From Streptomyces sp. TLI_146 (GTDB lineage: Bacteria > Actinomycetota > Actinomycetes > Streptomycetales > Streptomycetaceae), in contig NZ_PJMX01000001.1 of NCBI RefSeq assembly GCF_002846415.1, forward strand, positions 3,162,001 to 3,226,000: a stretch of 64,000 nt of DNA. Reading direction: 5' to 3'. Under the pieces are notes generated by a model. It was given only the letters and a program-made list of their open reading frames with translations. It did no database searches and was not told where the DNA came from. The position numbers were made by a program, and so were the translations under genes. Below are positions 7,896-16,392 of the stretch, one piece after another; within the stretch, counting starts at the first letter, position 1; each line of letters begins with the position of its first letter.

Positions 7896-8594
7896 ATGGC
7901 GAGGAAGGAAAACGCAGACACTACTGCGAACCCCGGGCGACTGAAGCAGATCGCCCTGACGTACAAGATGACCCGCAAGGCCGACTCGAAGGTCGGTCTC
8001 GTCGTCGCGGCAGTGGGAATCGTCACCTTCGGTGTCTTCCTCGCGCTCGGGTTCTGGATCGATCACCCCTTCTACCTGGGCATTCTCGGCTTCCTGCTGG
8101 CCTTCCTCGCCATGGCGATCGTCTTCGGACGCCGTGCCGAGCGCGCTGCCTTCGGGCAGATGGAAGGACAGCCGGGGGCCGCGGCCGCGGTGCTCCAGAA
8201 CATCGGCCGCGGCTGGACGACGACCCCGGCGGTGGCGATGAACCGCAGCCAGGACGTCGTGCACCGGGCGGTCGGCAAGGCCGGCATCGTGCTGGTGGCC
8301 GAGGGCAACCCGAACCGCGTGAAGTCGCTGCTGGCGGCCGAGAAGAAGAAGATGGCGCGGATCGTGGTGGACGTCCCCGTCCACGACGTGATGGTCGGCG
8401 ACGGAGAGGGCCAGGTGCCCTTGAAGAAGCTCCGCACCACACTGCTGAAGCTCCCGCGCGTCCTGGCGGGGCCGCAGGTCACCGCGGCCAACGACCGGCT
8501 GCGCGCGATGGGCGACCTGATGAGCAACATGCCGCTTCCCAAGGGGCCGATGCCCAAGGGGATGCGGATGCCGCGCGGCGGGAAGGCGCGCTGA
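7896..8594 (+). CDS. DUF4191-family membrane protein
   Basis: A 232-residue protein with two adjacent transmembrane helices (about residues 33-52 VGLVVAAVGIVTFGVFLALGF and 57-78 FYLGILGFLLAFLAMAIVFG) after a basic cytosolic N-terminus (GRLKQIALTYKMTRKADSK). The soluble C-terminal part contains RGWTTTPAVAMNRSQDVVHRAVGKAGIVLVAEG and KKMARIVVDVPVHDVMVG, both typical of the actinobacterial DUF4191 family. The C-terminus is Met/Pro/Lys-rich (PLPKGPMPKGMRMPRGG). Function is unknown. It follows the 70-residue gene by 10 bp and is ended by a hairpin at 8617. Confidence 0.85.
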   Translation: MARKENADTTANPGRLKQIALTYKMTRKADSKVGLVVAAVGIVTFGVFLALGFWIDHPFYLGILGFLLAFLAMAIVFGRRAERAAFGQMEGQPGAAAAVLQNIGRGWTTTPAVAMNRSQDVVHRAVGKAGIVLVAEGNPNRVKSLLAAEKKKMARIVVDVPVHDVMVGDGEGQVPLKKLRTTLLKLPRVLAGPQVTAANDRLRAMGDLMSNMPLPKGPMPKGMRMPRGGKAR

Positions 8595-8616
8595 CGCTCC
8601 GCTGGGGCGACCGGTG

Positions 8617-8656
8617 AAGGGGCGGCCGGGACCGAGTGGTCCTGGGCGCCCCTTTT
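8617..8656 (+). terminator. Hairpin terminator after the DUF4191 gene
   Basis: AAGGGGCG...CCGGGACC and GGTCC...GGGCGCCCCTT form an imperfect stem with a GAGT loop, followed directly by TTCC. Located 23 bp after the stop codon. Confidence 0.7.
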
Positions 8657-8755
8657 CCGTTTCCCGCGCGTACGGGAATGTCCAGTGCCGGTGCGTACGG
8701 GGCTGTGCGCTTCGCGCCGGGGATGCGTTCGGGTGCGAACCGTGCGTGGCTGGGC

Positions 8756-8775
8756 GCGCAGTTCCCCGCGCCCCT
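8756..8775 (+). repeat. Solitary copy of the GCGCAGTTCCCCGCGCCCCT repeat
   Basis: One exact plus-orientation copy lies between the convergent DUF4191 (+) and RDD (-) genes. It is followed by AGGGGGTAGGGG; no reverse partner is present in this 253-bp gap. Confidence 0.9.
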
Positions 8776-8847
8776 AGGGGGTAGGGGGCAGCGGTCCCCG
8801 CCAGCTCAGGGGGTACGGGGGCTAGGCCGGCTCAGGGGGTACCGAAG

Positions 8848-9315
8848 TTAGATCCGGACCTGGATCGCTCGCGCCAGGCGGTCGTGGAGGCCTCGGCCGT
8901 CGCGGTCCCAGACCAGGGCCGGGATGGCGAGGCAGAGCAGGACGCTGCGCAGGAGCGAGCGCGGGAAGCTGAGGCGGCCGCCGCCCTCGGCGATCAGGCG
9001 CAGACGCAGGAGGCGCTTGCCGGGGGTGGACCCGACCGTGCCGACGGTCAGGATGCTCATCACCAGGAAGACGACGAGCGCCCAGTTGTTGGTGAGGTGG
9101 AGACTGCGGTGCGCGAGCAGCCCGTATGCGATCAGGGCGCTCACCGACCAGTCGATGAAGATGGCACCGAAGCGCCGACCCAGGGGGGCGATGGCGCCCG
9201 GCCCCTCCTCCGGCAGCCCGAGCTGTTCGCCGCGGTAACCGAAGTCGACGCCCATCTCCTCGGCCGCCGCCTTGGGCCCGGAGAGCCACGATCCGATTGC
9301 TTGCCTGTTGTCCAC
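8848..9315 (-). CDS. RDD family integral membrane protein
   Basis: A 155-residue membrane protein. The RDD signature is visible: [23 protein letters not shown] (Arg-Asp in the first helix, about residues 46-68), a second helix [15 protein letters not shown], then [14 protein letters not shown] and a final [16 protein letters not shown] (the second Asp-Arg region). GTG at 9315 follows TACCGT by six nucleotides, so a leaderless transcript is plausible. It is divergent from glnA. RDD proteins are small transport-like membrane proteins; the substrate is unknown and no link to nitrogen control is shown beyond position. Confidence 0.85.
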   Translation of the reverse strand: MDNRQAIGSWLSGPKAAAEEMGVDFGYRGEQLGLPEEGPGAIAPLGRRFGAIFIDWSVSALIAYGLLAHRSLHLTNNWALVVFLVMSILTVGTVGSTPGKRLLRLRLIAEGGGRLSFPRSLLRSVLLCLAIPALVWDRDGRGLHDRLARAIQVRI

Positions 9316-9423
9316 GCTTCCACGGTACCGGCCGGGGTGCGAAGGCCTGCCGCCGGGATGGCCAAGAGGGCCGCGTTTATCCCATTTATACGGGTCTTGA
9401 TGCGCTGCCTACCCGGGGCCCGG

Positions 9424-9461
9424 TTAACTTGGGCGAAACAAACGGGTCACGCTTGAGAAAT
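9424..9461 (+). promoter_or_regulatory. GlnR box upstream of glnA
   Basis: Two 22-bp half sites in series: TTAAC-N6-GAAAC-N6-GTCAC-N6-GAAAT, with spacers of exactly six nucleotides. This matches the gTnAc-n6-GaAAc pattern known for the OmpR-type nitrogen regulator GlnR in Streptomyces. It lies 97 bp before the glnA ATG, in the right place for transcription control. Confidence 0.88.
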
Positions 9462-9557
9462 CCCGCCTGCCTATGGTCAGGTCCAGCGTGTGCCACCGCA
9501 CTGGCCGCACCACGAGCTACCACCCCGTCTCCCCCGGACGGGAGTAGGAGGAGTTGG

Positions 9558-10967
9558 ATGTTCCAGAACGCCGACGACGCCAAGAAGTTCATCAAGGACA
9601 ACGACGTCAAGATGGTCGACGTCCGGTTCTGTGACCTTCCCGGCGTGATGCAGCACTTCACGATTCCGGCGACGGCGTTCGACCCGTCCGAGGAGCTGGC
9701 CTTCGACGGCTCGTCGATCCGCGGCTTCCAGGCCATCCACGAGTCCGACATGGCGCTGCGCGCCGACCTGTCGACCGCGCGCGTGGACCCCTTCCGCCGC
9801 GACAAGACGCTGAACATCAACTTCTTCATCCACGACCCGATCACGGGCGAGCAGTACAGCCGCGACCCGCGCAACATCGCCAAGAAGGCCGAGGCCTACC
9901 TCGCGTCGACCGGCATCGCGGACACGGCGTACTTCGGCCCCGAGGCCGAGTTCTACGTCTTCGACAGCGTGCGCTTCGCCACCACGGCGAACGAGGGCTT
10001 CTACCACATCGACTCCGAGGCCGGCGCCTGGAACACCGGTGCGACCGAGGACAACCGCGGCTACAAGGTCCGCTACAAGGGCGGCTACTTCCCGGCCCCG
10101 CCGGTCGACCACTTCGCCGACCTGCGTGCCGAGATCTCCCTGGAGCTGGAGAAGTCCGGCCTCCAGGTCGAGCGCCAGCACCACGAGGTGGGCACGGCGG
10201 GCCAGGCCGAGATCAACTACAAGTTCAACACGCTGCTGGCCGCGGCCGACGACCTGATGCTCTTCAAGTACATCGTGAAGAACGTCGCGTGGCGCAACGG
10301 CAAGACCGCGACCTTCATGCCGAAGCCGATCTTCGGCGACAACGGCTCGGGCATGCACGTCCACCAGTCCCTGTGGACCGGCGGCGAGCCGCTCTTCTAC
10401 GACGAGCAGGGCTACGCGGGCCTGTCGGACACCGCCCGCTACTACATCGGCGGCATCCTCAAGCACGCCCCGTCGCTGCTCGCCTTCACCAACCCGACGG
10501 TGAACTCGTACCACCGCCTGGTCCCCGGCTTCGAGGCCCCGGTCAACCTGGTCTACTCGCAGCGCAACCGCTCGGCCGCGATGCGCATCCCGATCACGGG
10601 CTCGAACCCGAAGGCCAAGCGCGTCGAGTTCCGCGCCCCGGACCCGTCGTCCAACCCGTACCTCGCCTTCTCGGCGCTGCTCCTCGCGGGCCTCGACGGC
10701 ATCAAGAACAAGATCGAGCCGGCCGAGCCGATCGACAAGGACCTCTACGAGCTCGCCCCCGAGGAGCACGCGGGCGTCCCCCAGGTCCCGACCTCCCTCC
10801 CGGCGGTGCTGGAGGCCCTGGAGGCCGACAACGAGTACCTCCAGGCGGGCGGCGTCTTCACGTCCGACCTGATCGAGACGTGGATCGACTACAAGCGCAC
10901 GTCGGAGATCGCCCCGATCCAGCTGCGGCCGCACCCGCACGAGTTCGAGCTGTACTTCGACATCTAA
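9558..10967 (+). CDS. glnA: Glutamine synthetase type I, GlnA
   Basis: Ammonia assimilation enzyme (glutamate + NH3 + ATP), 469 residues as usual for GSI-beta. The substrate and metal motifs are present: FDGSSIRGF near residue 49, [10 protein letters not shown] at 128, [12 protein letters not shown] at 262 and [10 protein letters not shown] at 336. [10 protein letters not shown] places Tyr397 exactly at the adenylylation position of this class, so activity can be switched by GlnE, which is encoded at 46783 in this window. ATG at 9558 follows GGAGTAGGAGGAG; the open frame upstream is noncoding leader. A GlnR box precedes it and a hairpin terminator follows. Confidence 0.98.
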   Translation: MFQNADDAKKFIKDNDVKMVDVRFCDLPGVMQHFTIPATAFDPSEELAFDGSSIRGFQAIHESDMALRADLSTARVDPFRRDKTLNINFFIHDPITGEQYSRDPRNIAKKAEAYLASTGIADTAYFGPEAEFYVFDSVRFATTANEGFYHIDSEAGAWNTGATEDNRGYKVRYKGGYFPAPPVDHFADLRAEISLELEKSGLQVERQHHEVGTAGQAEINYKFNTLLAAADDLMLFKYIVKNVAWRNGKTATFMPKPIFGDNGSGMHVHQSLWTGGEPLFYDEQGYAGLSDTARYYIGGILKHAPSLLAFTNPTVNSYHRLVPGFEAPVNLVYSQRNRSAAMRIPITGSNPKAKRVEFRAPDPSSNPYLAFSALLLAGLDGIKNKIEPAEPIDKDLYELAPEEHAGVPQVPTSLPAVLEALEADNEYLQAGGVFTSDLIETWIDYKRTSEIAPIQLRPHPHEFELYFDI

Positions 10968-11020
10968 GCCCGACCGGATGTCACACGCCTGAGCGCGTCT
11001 GCGTACGTTCTGCGTACGGA

Positions 11021-11062
11021 AAGAGGCCCTGCCACTCCCTCCCGGGGGTGGCAGGGCCTCTT
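11021..11062 (+). terminator. Hairpin terminator after glnA
   Basis: AAGAGGCCCTGCCA (11021-11034) pairs perfectly with TGGCAGGGCCTCTT (11049-11062) around a 14-nt loop, a 14-bp stem ending in TT. It lies 53 bp after the glnA stop. Confidence 0.88.
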
Positions 11063-11189
11063 GCGTGCCCGCAACCGGGGGCTGGCTGGGCGGGAACTCG
11101 ACCTTCCTGGGCTCTTCTTGGCAAGATTCGGGCGCCGCCGATCAGGTTTCGACCCGATCGCGTCCCATCACATCCGAGAGGAACCCCCT

Positions 11190-12458
11190 TTGCGCCCCCG
11201 CCCCACCCTCCGCACCGCCGCCCTCGCCGCCGCCCTCCTCGCCTCCACGCTCACCGCGCAGGCCACCACCGCCTCGGCCGATGTCCCGGCCCCCGTCACC
11301 ACTCAGGCCGTCTTCAACAACCCCACCGGGACCGCCGCCGAGCAGCAGGCCGTCGTGGCGCGGCAGGTGGAGCTCGTTGCGGGGGCGCCTGCCGGGGCGC
11401 GGATACGGCTGGCCATGTTCTACGCCGACGACCCGGCCCTGCCCGACGCGCTGATCGCCGCCCACCGGCGGGGCGTCGACGTGCAGGCGATCTTCGACGA
11501 GAAGGCGGTGAGCATGGCTCCGTACAAGAGCCTGCTGGCCGAGCTCGGTGGGGATACGGCCAAGTCGTCGTGGGTGATGAGCTGCGGGGCCGGGCGCGGG
11601 TGTGTCGGTACGCGGGTGCTCGGGACCGTCGACGCCATCAACCACAACAAGTTCCTGCTGCTCTCGCAGACCGGCTCCACGCCTGATGTCGTCGTCCAGT
11701 CCTCGGCCAATCTGCACGTCGGGCGGGACGGCACCAAGGGGTGGAACAACGCCCTGGTGCTGGTGGGGAACGACGGGATCTACGCCGCCTACAACGGGTA
11801 TTTCGACGACCTCAAGGCCCGGCGCGCCAACAACGACTACTACTCCACCGGGCGGCCCCCCGTCGCCTCCGGCAACGCCAAGGCGCACTTCTACCCCCGC
11901 GCCGAGAGCAACGGGGCGCCCTACAACGACCCCTCCGAGGACACCGTCGCCACGGTGCTCGACAACGTGAAGTGCTTCGGCAACTCCAAGTACGGCACGA
12001 CCGACAACCACCGCACCCGGATCCGGGTCAGCATGACCATCTTCAGCCGCCCCTACCTGGCCGACCGGCTCGCCGAGCTCGACGCGCAGGGGTGCTACGT
12101 CGAGGTCTCCGAGACGTACAACCCGGACAGCGCGCTGGAGAAGCAGTCGCTCGAGACGCTGCTGAAGAAGACGTCCAGTGTGTACGGCGGGGTCATCACC
12201 AAGTACTACTGCCAGGCCGACTCCACCTGGATCCATGACAAGTACCTGCTGGTGGAGGGGAATTACTACAACACCCCGGACCGCAAGGTGCTGTGGACCG
12301 GCAGCCACAACTGGAGCGGGAACTCGCTGCGGCAGAGCGACGAGACCATGCTCCAGCTGGAGGACAGCGCGGTGTTCGACTCGTACGTGGCCAACTTCAA
12401 CCAGCTGCGGGCCGCGACCACGCACCAGCCCGCCAACGGCGCCGCCGCCACCTGCTGA
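11190..12458 (+). CDS. Secreted phospholipase D-like (HKD) protein
   Basis: A 422-residue exported protein. Residues 1-30 are a Sec signal peptide (basic start, TAALAAALLASTLTAQATTASA, AxA cleavage). Two phospholipase D half-sites are visible: INHNKFLLL with a following SSANL, and WIHDKYLLVEG followed by WTGSHNWS; these are the HxK...(D/N) motifs. The two-motif layout is that of a PLD superfamily hydrolase acting on a phosphodiester (phospholipid or nucleic acid). TTG at 11190 is chosen since GAGAGGAAC precedes it by 7 nt and the signal peptide begins there. It reads out of the glnA terminator region and ends in a shared bidirectional terminator. Confidence 0.86.
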   Translation: MRPRPTLRTAALAAALLASTLTAQATTASADVPAPVTTQAVFNNPTGTAAEQQAVVARQVELVAGAPAGARIRLAMFYADDPALPDALIAAHRRGVDVQAIFDEKAVSMAPYKSLLAELGGDTAKSSWVMSCGAGRGCVGTRVLGTVDAINHNKFLLLSQTGSTPDVVVQSSANLHVGRDGTKGWNNALVLVGNDGIYAAYNGYFDDLKARRANNDYYSTGRPPVASGNAKAHFYPRAESNGAPYNDPSEDTVATVLDNVKCFGNSKYGTTDNHRTRIRVSMTIFSRPYLADRLAELDAQGCYVEVSETYNPDSALEKQSLETLLKKTSSVYGGVITKYYCQADSTWIHDKYLLVEGNYYNTPDRKVLWTGSHNWSGNSLRQSDETMLQLEDSAVFDSYVANFNQLRAATTHQPANGAAATC

Positions 12459-12474
12459 GGCGGTCTCCGGTGGA

Positions 12475-12508
12475 GTGCCGCGCCCCGGTCCACCAAGGGG
12501 CGCGGCAC
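12475..12508. terminator. Bidirectional terminator between convergent genes
   Basis: GTGCCGCGCCCC (12475-12486) pairs perfectly with GGGGCGCGGCAC (12497-12508). It stands between the end of the PLD gene (+) and the end of the 93-residue gene (-). Confidence 0.8.
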
Positions 12509-12514
12509 CGCTCG

Positions 12515-12796
12515 TCAGCGGCCGGAGCGGATCAGCGCCCGGACCATCCGGCACGTCGTGTCGGACGGCGGGTGCACTCCGATCAGCTCCGCCGTGCTCC
12601 GTATCTTGCGGTTGGGCGCGTGCTCCGGCTGGTACACACCCGTGTCGAGCAGCGCGATGGCCAGGCGCATCGCCTTGAGGCGCCTGTTGTGCGTCTCGTA
12701 CCACACCCGCGGACGCCCGGCGGGCAGCGGCACCTTTTTCAGGGACATCAGGGACAGCTGTTGCGGGGCGCGCGAAGTCAGTACGGCAGCGGCCAT
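12515..12796 (-). CDS. Conserved small basic protein (93 aa), function unknown
   Basis: The start at 12796 is supported by a near-perfect ribosome-binding site: AGGAGG, then ATGCCC, then ATG. The protein begins MAAAVLTSRAPQQLSLMSLKK and contains RPRVWYETHNRRLKAMRLAIALLDTGVY and LIGVHPPSDTTCRMVRALIRSG; it is basic and helical without membrane segments. The plus-strand frame over this region has no such signal. The helix pattern is compatible with a nucleic-acid or protein-binding role, but I do not recognise a family. It ends at a hairpin shared with the PLD gene. Confidence 0.7.
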   Translation of the reverse strand: MAAAVLTSRAPQQLSLMSLKKVPLPAGRPRVWYETHNRRLKAMRLAIALLDTGVYQPEHAPNRKIRSTAELIGVHPPSDTTCRMVRALIRSGR

Positions 12797-12923
12797 GGGC
12801 ATCCTCCTGGGCAGTCGGGAACCCTCTCGAACTGCCTCAATTTTACTGCCCACCACTGACAATCGCCGCTGGCCGATGGGTCTTTGAGCAGGTCACAGGG
12901 GTATCGGCGGTACCGTGGACCTC

Positions 12924-13283
12924 ATGGAGATCTGGATCAATCCCGCCTGTTCCAAGTGCCGCAGTGCCATCCAGCTGCTCGACGCCGAGGGCGCCTCGTA
13001 CACCGTCCGCCGCTACCTCGAAGACGTGCCGTCGGAGGACGAGATCCGGGCCGTGCTCGAACGGCTCGGCCTCGAACCGTGGGACATCACGCGCACCCAG
13101 GAGGCCGACGCGAAGGAGCTCGGGCTCAAGGAGTGGCCGCGCGAGGCCGCCTCGCGCGACCGCTGGATCGCGGCGCTCGCCGCGCACCCCAAGCTGATCC
13201 AGCGGCCGATCATCACGGCACAGGACGGTACGGCCGTGGTGGGCCGCACCGAGGAGGCGGTACGGGACGCGCTCTCCCGGTGA
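12924..13283 (+). CDS. ArsC/Spx-family thioredoxin-fold protein (arsenate reductase-like)
   Basis: A 119-residue protein beginning MEIWINPACSKCRSAIQLLD. Cys9-x-x-Cys12 at the tip of the first strand is the active site of the ArsC/Spx family. PWDITRTQEADAKELGL and LIQRPIITAQDGTAVVGR (the RPI segment, with the cis-Pro) match ArsC-like proteins. Arsenate reduction is possible, but no arsB, arsR or acr3 gene is nearby, so a general thiol reductase role is as likely. An in-frame GTG at 12915 is an alternative start; neither has a clear Shine-Dalgarno. Stands alone between two minus-strand genes. Confidence 0.85.
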   Translation: MEIWINPACSKCRSAIQLLDAEGASYTVRRYLEDVPSEDEIRAVLERLGLEPWDITRTQEADAKELGLKEWPREAASRDRWIAALAAHPKLIQRPIITAQDGTAVVGRTEEAVRDALSR

Positions 13284-13304
13284 GGCCCCGGCGCCTGCCG
13301 CCCG

Positions 13305-13847
13305 TCAGCGCACCCGCTCGTCCGTCCCCGCCACCTTCCGCGCGGTGACGTTCAGGCGGTTCCACGTGTTGATCGTGAAGATCAGCGCGAGCAGCCCGCC
13401 GAGCTCCTGCTCGCTGAACTCCTCGGCCGCCTCCTCGAACACCTCGTCGCTCACCTCGCCGTCCGCGATCAGCGTGACCGACTCGGTGAGGGCGAGCGCC
13501 GCGCGCTCCTGCGGCGTGAAGAAGTGCGGGGCCTCGCGCCACACGCCCACCATGTGCAGCCGCTCCGGGTTCTCGCCCGCCTTGTGCGCGTCGCTGACGT
13601 GCATGTGGAGGCAGTACGCGCAGTTGTTGATCTGCGAGGCCCGTATCTGCACCAGCTCCACCAGGGCGGGGTCGAGGTGCTCGGTGGCCGCGATGTTGAG
13701 CGCGATGATCGCCTTGAACGCCTTCGGGTTGGCCTTGGCGAAGTCGATCCGTACCGGGTTCTGCGCGGCGGCCCGGGCGATGGTGTCGGTGATGTCGGCG
13801 GTGGCGGTGGTGGCGGTGGTCTTCGGGGCGATCTGCGTCGTCGTCAT
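13305..13847 (-). CDS. Carboxymuconolactone decarboxylase / AhpD-like protein
   Basis: A 180-residue AhpD-like protein. Residues 58-95 hold LDPALVELVQIRASQINNCAYCLHMHVSDAHKAG with the redox pair Cys76-x-x-Cys79 and His83, the hallmark of AhpD/CMD peroxidase-like proteins. The N-terminus is Thr-rich and disordered. ATG at 13847 is preceded by TAGATT with seven nucleotides between, so the transcript may be leaderless; the TTG two codons further out is not needed. A 19-bp palindrome at 13888-13906 sits just upstream and could bind a redox regulator. Likely alkylhydroperoxidase or gamma-carboxymuconolactone-type activity; substrate unknown. Confidence 0.87.
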   Translation of the reverse strand: MTTTQIAPKTTATTATADITDTIARAAAQNPVRIDFAKANPKAFKAIIALNIAATEHLDPALVELVQIRASQINNCAYCLHMHVSDAHKAGENPERLHMVGVWREAPHFFTPQERAALALTESVTLIADGEVSDEVFEEAAEEFSEQELGGLLALIFTINTWNRLNVTARKVAGTDERVR

Positions 13848-13887
13848 GATCAATAATCTACGGAGCTAGGCGACCGGCCCCCAGGTG

Positions 13888-13906
13888 CATTTCCGGTGCG
13901 GAAATG
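13888..13906. promoter_or_regulatory. Palindromic operator-like site upstream of the AhpD-like gene
   Basis: CATTTCCG-gtg-CGGAAATG, a perfect 8-bp inverted repeat with a 3-nt centre, 41 bp upstream of the AhpD-like start and AT-richer than its surroundings. The dyad and position suggest a repressor or redox-regulator operator. Confidence 0.5.
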
Positions 13907-14009
13907 TGGGTCAATTTTCCCGGCCCGCGAGGCCGCCCCGAGGCCGTCCCGGAGCTCGCCCCGCCCCGTTCCGTTGTCATACCTTCGGGCGAATCAACAC
14001 GGCGCCGAG

Positions 14010-14036
14010 ACCTGGGCCGGTCCCACCGGCCCAGGT
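14010..14036. terminator. GC-rich hairpin after the Gfo/Idh gene
   Basis: ACCTGGGCCGG-tccca-CCGGCCCAGGT is a perfect 11-bp stem with a 5-nt loop, 40 bp beyond the minus-strand oxidoreductase stop. There is no T-run, as is common for Streptomyces terminators. Confidence 0.65.
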
Positions 14037-14076
14037 GCCGACCCGGCCGGTCCCACCGATCGGGTCACCGACCCGG

Positions 14077-15006
14077 TCACCGCTCCCCCTTCCCCACCTG
14101 CCGTTCCGCCTCCGCCAGCACCTCCGTCACCCGCGCCCCGAACCCCGCGTCGCACGGATGTGGCGCCCCGCCGCGTGCCGCGGCCAGCAGCGCGTCGAGG
14201 GCCGCCGCGAACGCCCCCTGCGCCCCGTTCCACTCCGGCATCGCCACCACGCCCGGCTCCCCCAGGAACTCCACGCCCACCCCCGCCGCCGCCTGCGGCG
14301 CGGTGAAGCCGAGCGTCACCGTGGCCGAGGCGCCCGAGGCGTGCTGCAGGATCAGATGGACCGTGTCGCCGGGGCCGGGCGCGGCCGTCACCGCCGTCAC
14401 CTCGCCGAGCACCGGCATCAGGACCGACAGGGCGTGCGGGCCGACGTCCCAGAGCGCGCCCTTCTCGCGCCGCCAGGGCGAGGCGGCGTACGGGCTGGGC
14501 GCGGCGCCGGGGGTGAACAGCGCGCCGAGCCACTGCGCGCGGCCCGTGAACCAGCCGTCGAGCGCGGCCTGCCGCTCGATCCAGTCGGCCGGGCCCGGCG
14601 CGAAGCGCAGGGTGAAGAAGACCACCGAGGCGACCCCGGCCCGCCGCGCCGCGTCCGCGACCTCGCGCGCGTGGCCGACGTCGGTGGCGACCGGCTTGTC
14701 GAGCAGCAGATGGCACCCGGCCGCCGCCGCCCGTACCGCCAGCGGCGCCTGGACGTCCGGGGGCAGGGCGAAGGCGACCGCGTCGCAGGCCGCGAAGAGC
14801 TCGTCCACGTCCCCGTACACGGGGACGGAGTGCTCGGCGGCGAGCGCGGCCGCCGCCTCGGGGCGGCGCCCCCAGACCCCGGCGAACTCGACGTCCGGGT
14901 GCGCGGCGAGCGCGGGCGCGTGGGCGGCGACGGCCCAGGGGCCGGTGCCGAGGAGTCCGATCCGAAGGGGTGCGGGGCGGTCTGTGGTGCCGGATGCGTG
15001 GGCCAT
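14077..15006 (-). CDS. Gfo/Idh/MocA-family oxidoreductase
   Basis: A 309-residue NAD(P)-dependent oxidoreductase. LRIGLLGTGPWAVAAHAPALAAHPDVEFAGVWGR (about residues 14-47) is the Rossmann GxGxW motif with the following strand, and HLLLDKPVATDVGHAREVADAARRAG (about 100) is the conserved (E/D)KP region. The C-terminal domain (WLGALFTPGAAPSPYAASPWRREKGALWDVGPHALSVL) is typical of the family. Substrate is probably a sugar or cyclitol, not identifiable here. It is divergent from glnII, so the GlnR box at 15064-15101 lies in its upstream region too; whether it responds to GlnR is not shown. Confidence 0.88.
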   Translation of the reverse strand: MAHASGTTDRPAPLRIGLLGTGPWAVAAHAPALAAHPDVEFAGVWGRRPEAAAALAAEHSVPVYGDVDELFAACDAVAFALPPDVQAPLAVRAAAAGCHLLLDKPVATDVGHAREVADAARRAGVASVVFFTLRFAPGPADWIERQAALDGWFTGRAQWLGALFTPGAAPSPYAASPWRREKGALWDVGPHALSVLMPVLGEVTAVTAAPGPGDTVHLILQHASGASATVTLGFTAPQAAAGVGVEFLGEPGVVAMPEWNGAQGAFAAALDALLAAARGGAPHPCDAGFGARVTEVLAEAERQVGKGER

Positions 15007-15063
15007 ACGGACAAGTGTGCTCAGTGTGGCGGACGAAAATCGGCTGTTACGAACGAAAGCTGA

Positions 15064-15101
15064 GTAACACCGGGTTCACAAACGGGCAACGGACGGGAAA
15101 T
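15064..15101 (+). promoter_or_regulatory. GlnR box upstream of glnII
   Basis: GTAAC-N6-TTCAC-N6-GCAAC-N6-GAAAT, four 5-mers with exact six-nucleotide spacers, the same architecture as the glnA site at 9424-9461. It ends 95 bp before the glnII start. A further GTTAC at about 15046 extends the array upstream. Confidence 0.88.
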
Positions 15102-15195
15102 CCCGGGATGTGAGGCTGCCCCCGACGGCGAGGTGCCCCGCACGGCGCCCCGCCGGCTCCCGCACCACCAGCAGCTCCCGCAAAGGATGGCTTCC

Positions 15196-16224
15196 GTGAC
15201 GTTCAAGGCTGAGTACATCTGGATCGACGGCACCGAGCCGACGGCCAAGCTCCGCTCGAAGACCAAGATCATCGCGGGTGTGCCCGACGGGACCGAGCTG
15301 CCGGTGTGGGGCTTCGACGGCTCCTCCACCAACCAGGCCGAGGGCCACGCCTCCGACCGCGTGCTGAAGCCGGTCTTCTCCTGCCCCGACCCGATCCGCG
15401 GCGGCGACAACGTCCTCGTCCTGTGCGAGGTCTTCGACATCGACGGCACCCCGCACGAGTCCAACACGCGCGCGCTGCTGCGGCCCGTCGCCGAGCGGTT
15501 CGCCGCGCAGGAGCCGATCTTCGGGATCGAGCAGGAGTACACGTTCTTCGACGGCGCCCGTCCGCTGGGCTTCCCGGTCGGCGGCTTCCCGGCCGCGCAG
15601 GGCGGCTACTACTGCGGTGTCGGCGCCGACGAGATCTTCGGCCGCGAGATCGTCGAGAAGCACCTCGACCACTGCCTCGCCGCGGGGCTGAGCATCTCCG
15701 GCATCAACGCCGAGGTCATGCCCGGCCAGTGGGAGTTCCAGGTCGGCCCGGTCGGCCCGCTGGAGGTCTCCGACCAGCTGTGGATCGCGCGCTGGCTGCT
15801 CTACCGCACCGCCGAGGAGTTCAACGTCTCCGCCACCCTCGACCCCAAGCCGGTCAAGGGCGACTGGAACGGCGCGGGCGCGCACACCAACTTCTCCACC
15901 AAGGCGATGCGCGAGGGCTACGAGGCGATCATCACCGCGTGCGAGTCGCTCGGCGAGGGCTCCAAGCCGATGGACCACGTCAAGAACTACGGCGCGGGCA
16001 TCGACGACCGCCTCACCGGCCTGCACGAGACCGCCCCGTGGAACGAGTACTCGTACGGGGTCTCCAACCGCGGCGCCTCGGTCCGTATCCCGTGGCAGGT
16101 CGAGGTGGACAAGAAGGGCTACATCGAGGACCGCCGCCCGAACGCCAACGTCGACCCGTACGTCGTGACCCGGCTGATCGTCGACACCTGCTGCACCGGC
16201 CTGGAGAAGGCCGGCCAGGTCTGA
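15196..16224 (+). CDS. glnII: Glutamine synthetase type II, GlnII
   Basis: A 342-residue eukaryotic-type (GSII) glutamine synthetase. Evidence includes TFKAEYIWIDGTEPTAKLRSKTK at the N-terminus, WGFDGSSTNQAEGHASDR, FGIEQEYTFFDG, VMPGQWEFQVGP, KGDWNGAGAHTNFSTKAMR and NRGASVRIPWQVEVDKKGYIEDRRPNANVDPY. It makes glutamine as a second, short and non-adenylylated enzyme beside GlnA; GSII has no Tyr397. GTG at 15196 is preferred because AAAGG lies nine nucleotides upstream; an ATG at 15187 without a ribosome-binding site would add three residues. GlnR box upstream, strong terminator downstream. Confidence 0.97.
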   Translation: MTFKAEYIWIDGTEPTAKLRSKTKIIAGVPDGTELPVWGFDGSSTNQAEGHASDRVLKPVFSCPDPIRGGDNVLVLCEVFDIDGTPHESNTRALLRPVAERFAAQEPIFGIEQEYTFFDGARPLGFPVGGFPAAQGGYYCGVGADEIFGREIVEKHLDHCLAAGLSISGINAEVMPGQWEFQVGPVGPLEVSDQLWIARWLLYRTAEEFNVSATLDPKPVKGDWNGAGAHTNFSTKAMREGYEAIITACESLGEGSKPMDHVKNYGAGIDDRLTGLHETAPWNEYSYGVSNRGASVRIPWQVEVDKKGYIEDRRPNANVDPYVVTRLIVDTCCTGLEKAGQV

Positions 16225-16250
16225 GCCGGAGACGGCCCCGCAGGAACCGC

Positions 16251-16292
16251 CCCGGAGGGCGTCCGCCGCACACGCGGTGGACGCCCTCCGGG
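16251..16292 (+). terminator. Hairpin terminator after glnII
   Basis: CCCGGAGGGCGTCC pairs with GGACGCCCTCCGGG around GCCGCACACGCGGT, a 14-bp perfect stem with a further inner pairing, followed by CTTTG. It sits 27 bp after the stop codon. Confidence 0.87.
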
Positions 16293-16392
16293 CTTTGTGG
16301 GAGGGCGAGTTCCGGTCACGGTGTGCCGAGGTTCCGTATCAGACTGTGGGAGGGCGCTGCTCAGCGGCGCGAGGATCTGGTTGAATGGGCCC

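Noticed and set aside
12558..12887. A plus-strand 109-codon frame over the 93-residue gene
   Set aside because: The minus-strand gene has AGGAGG at ideal spacing and a sensible protein; the plus frame has neither.
12924..13283. Arsenic resistance operon
   Set aside because: The ArsC-like protein has the CxxC tip and RPI segment, but no arsR, arsB or acr3 lies beside it, so it is not called arsenic resistance.
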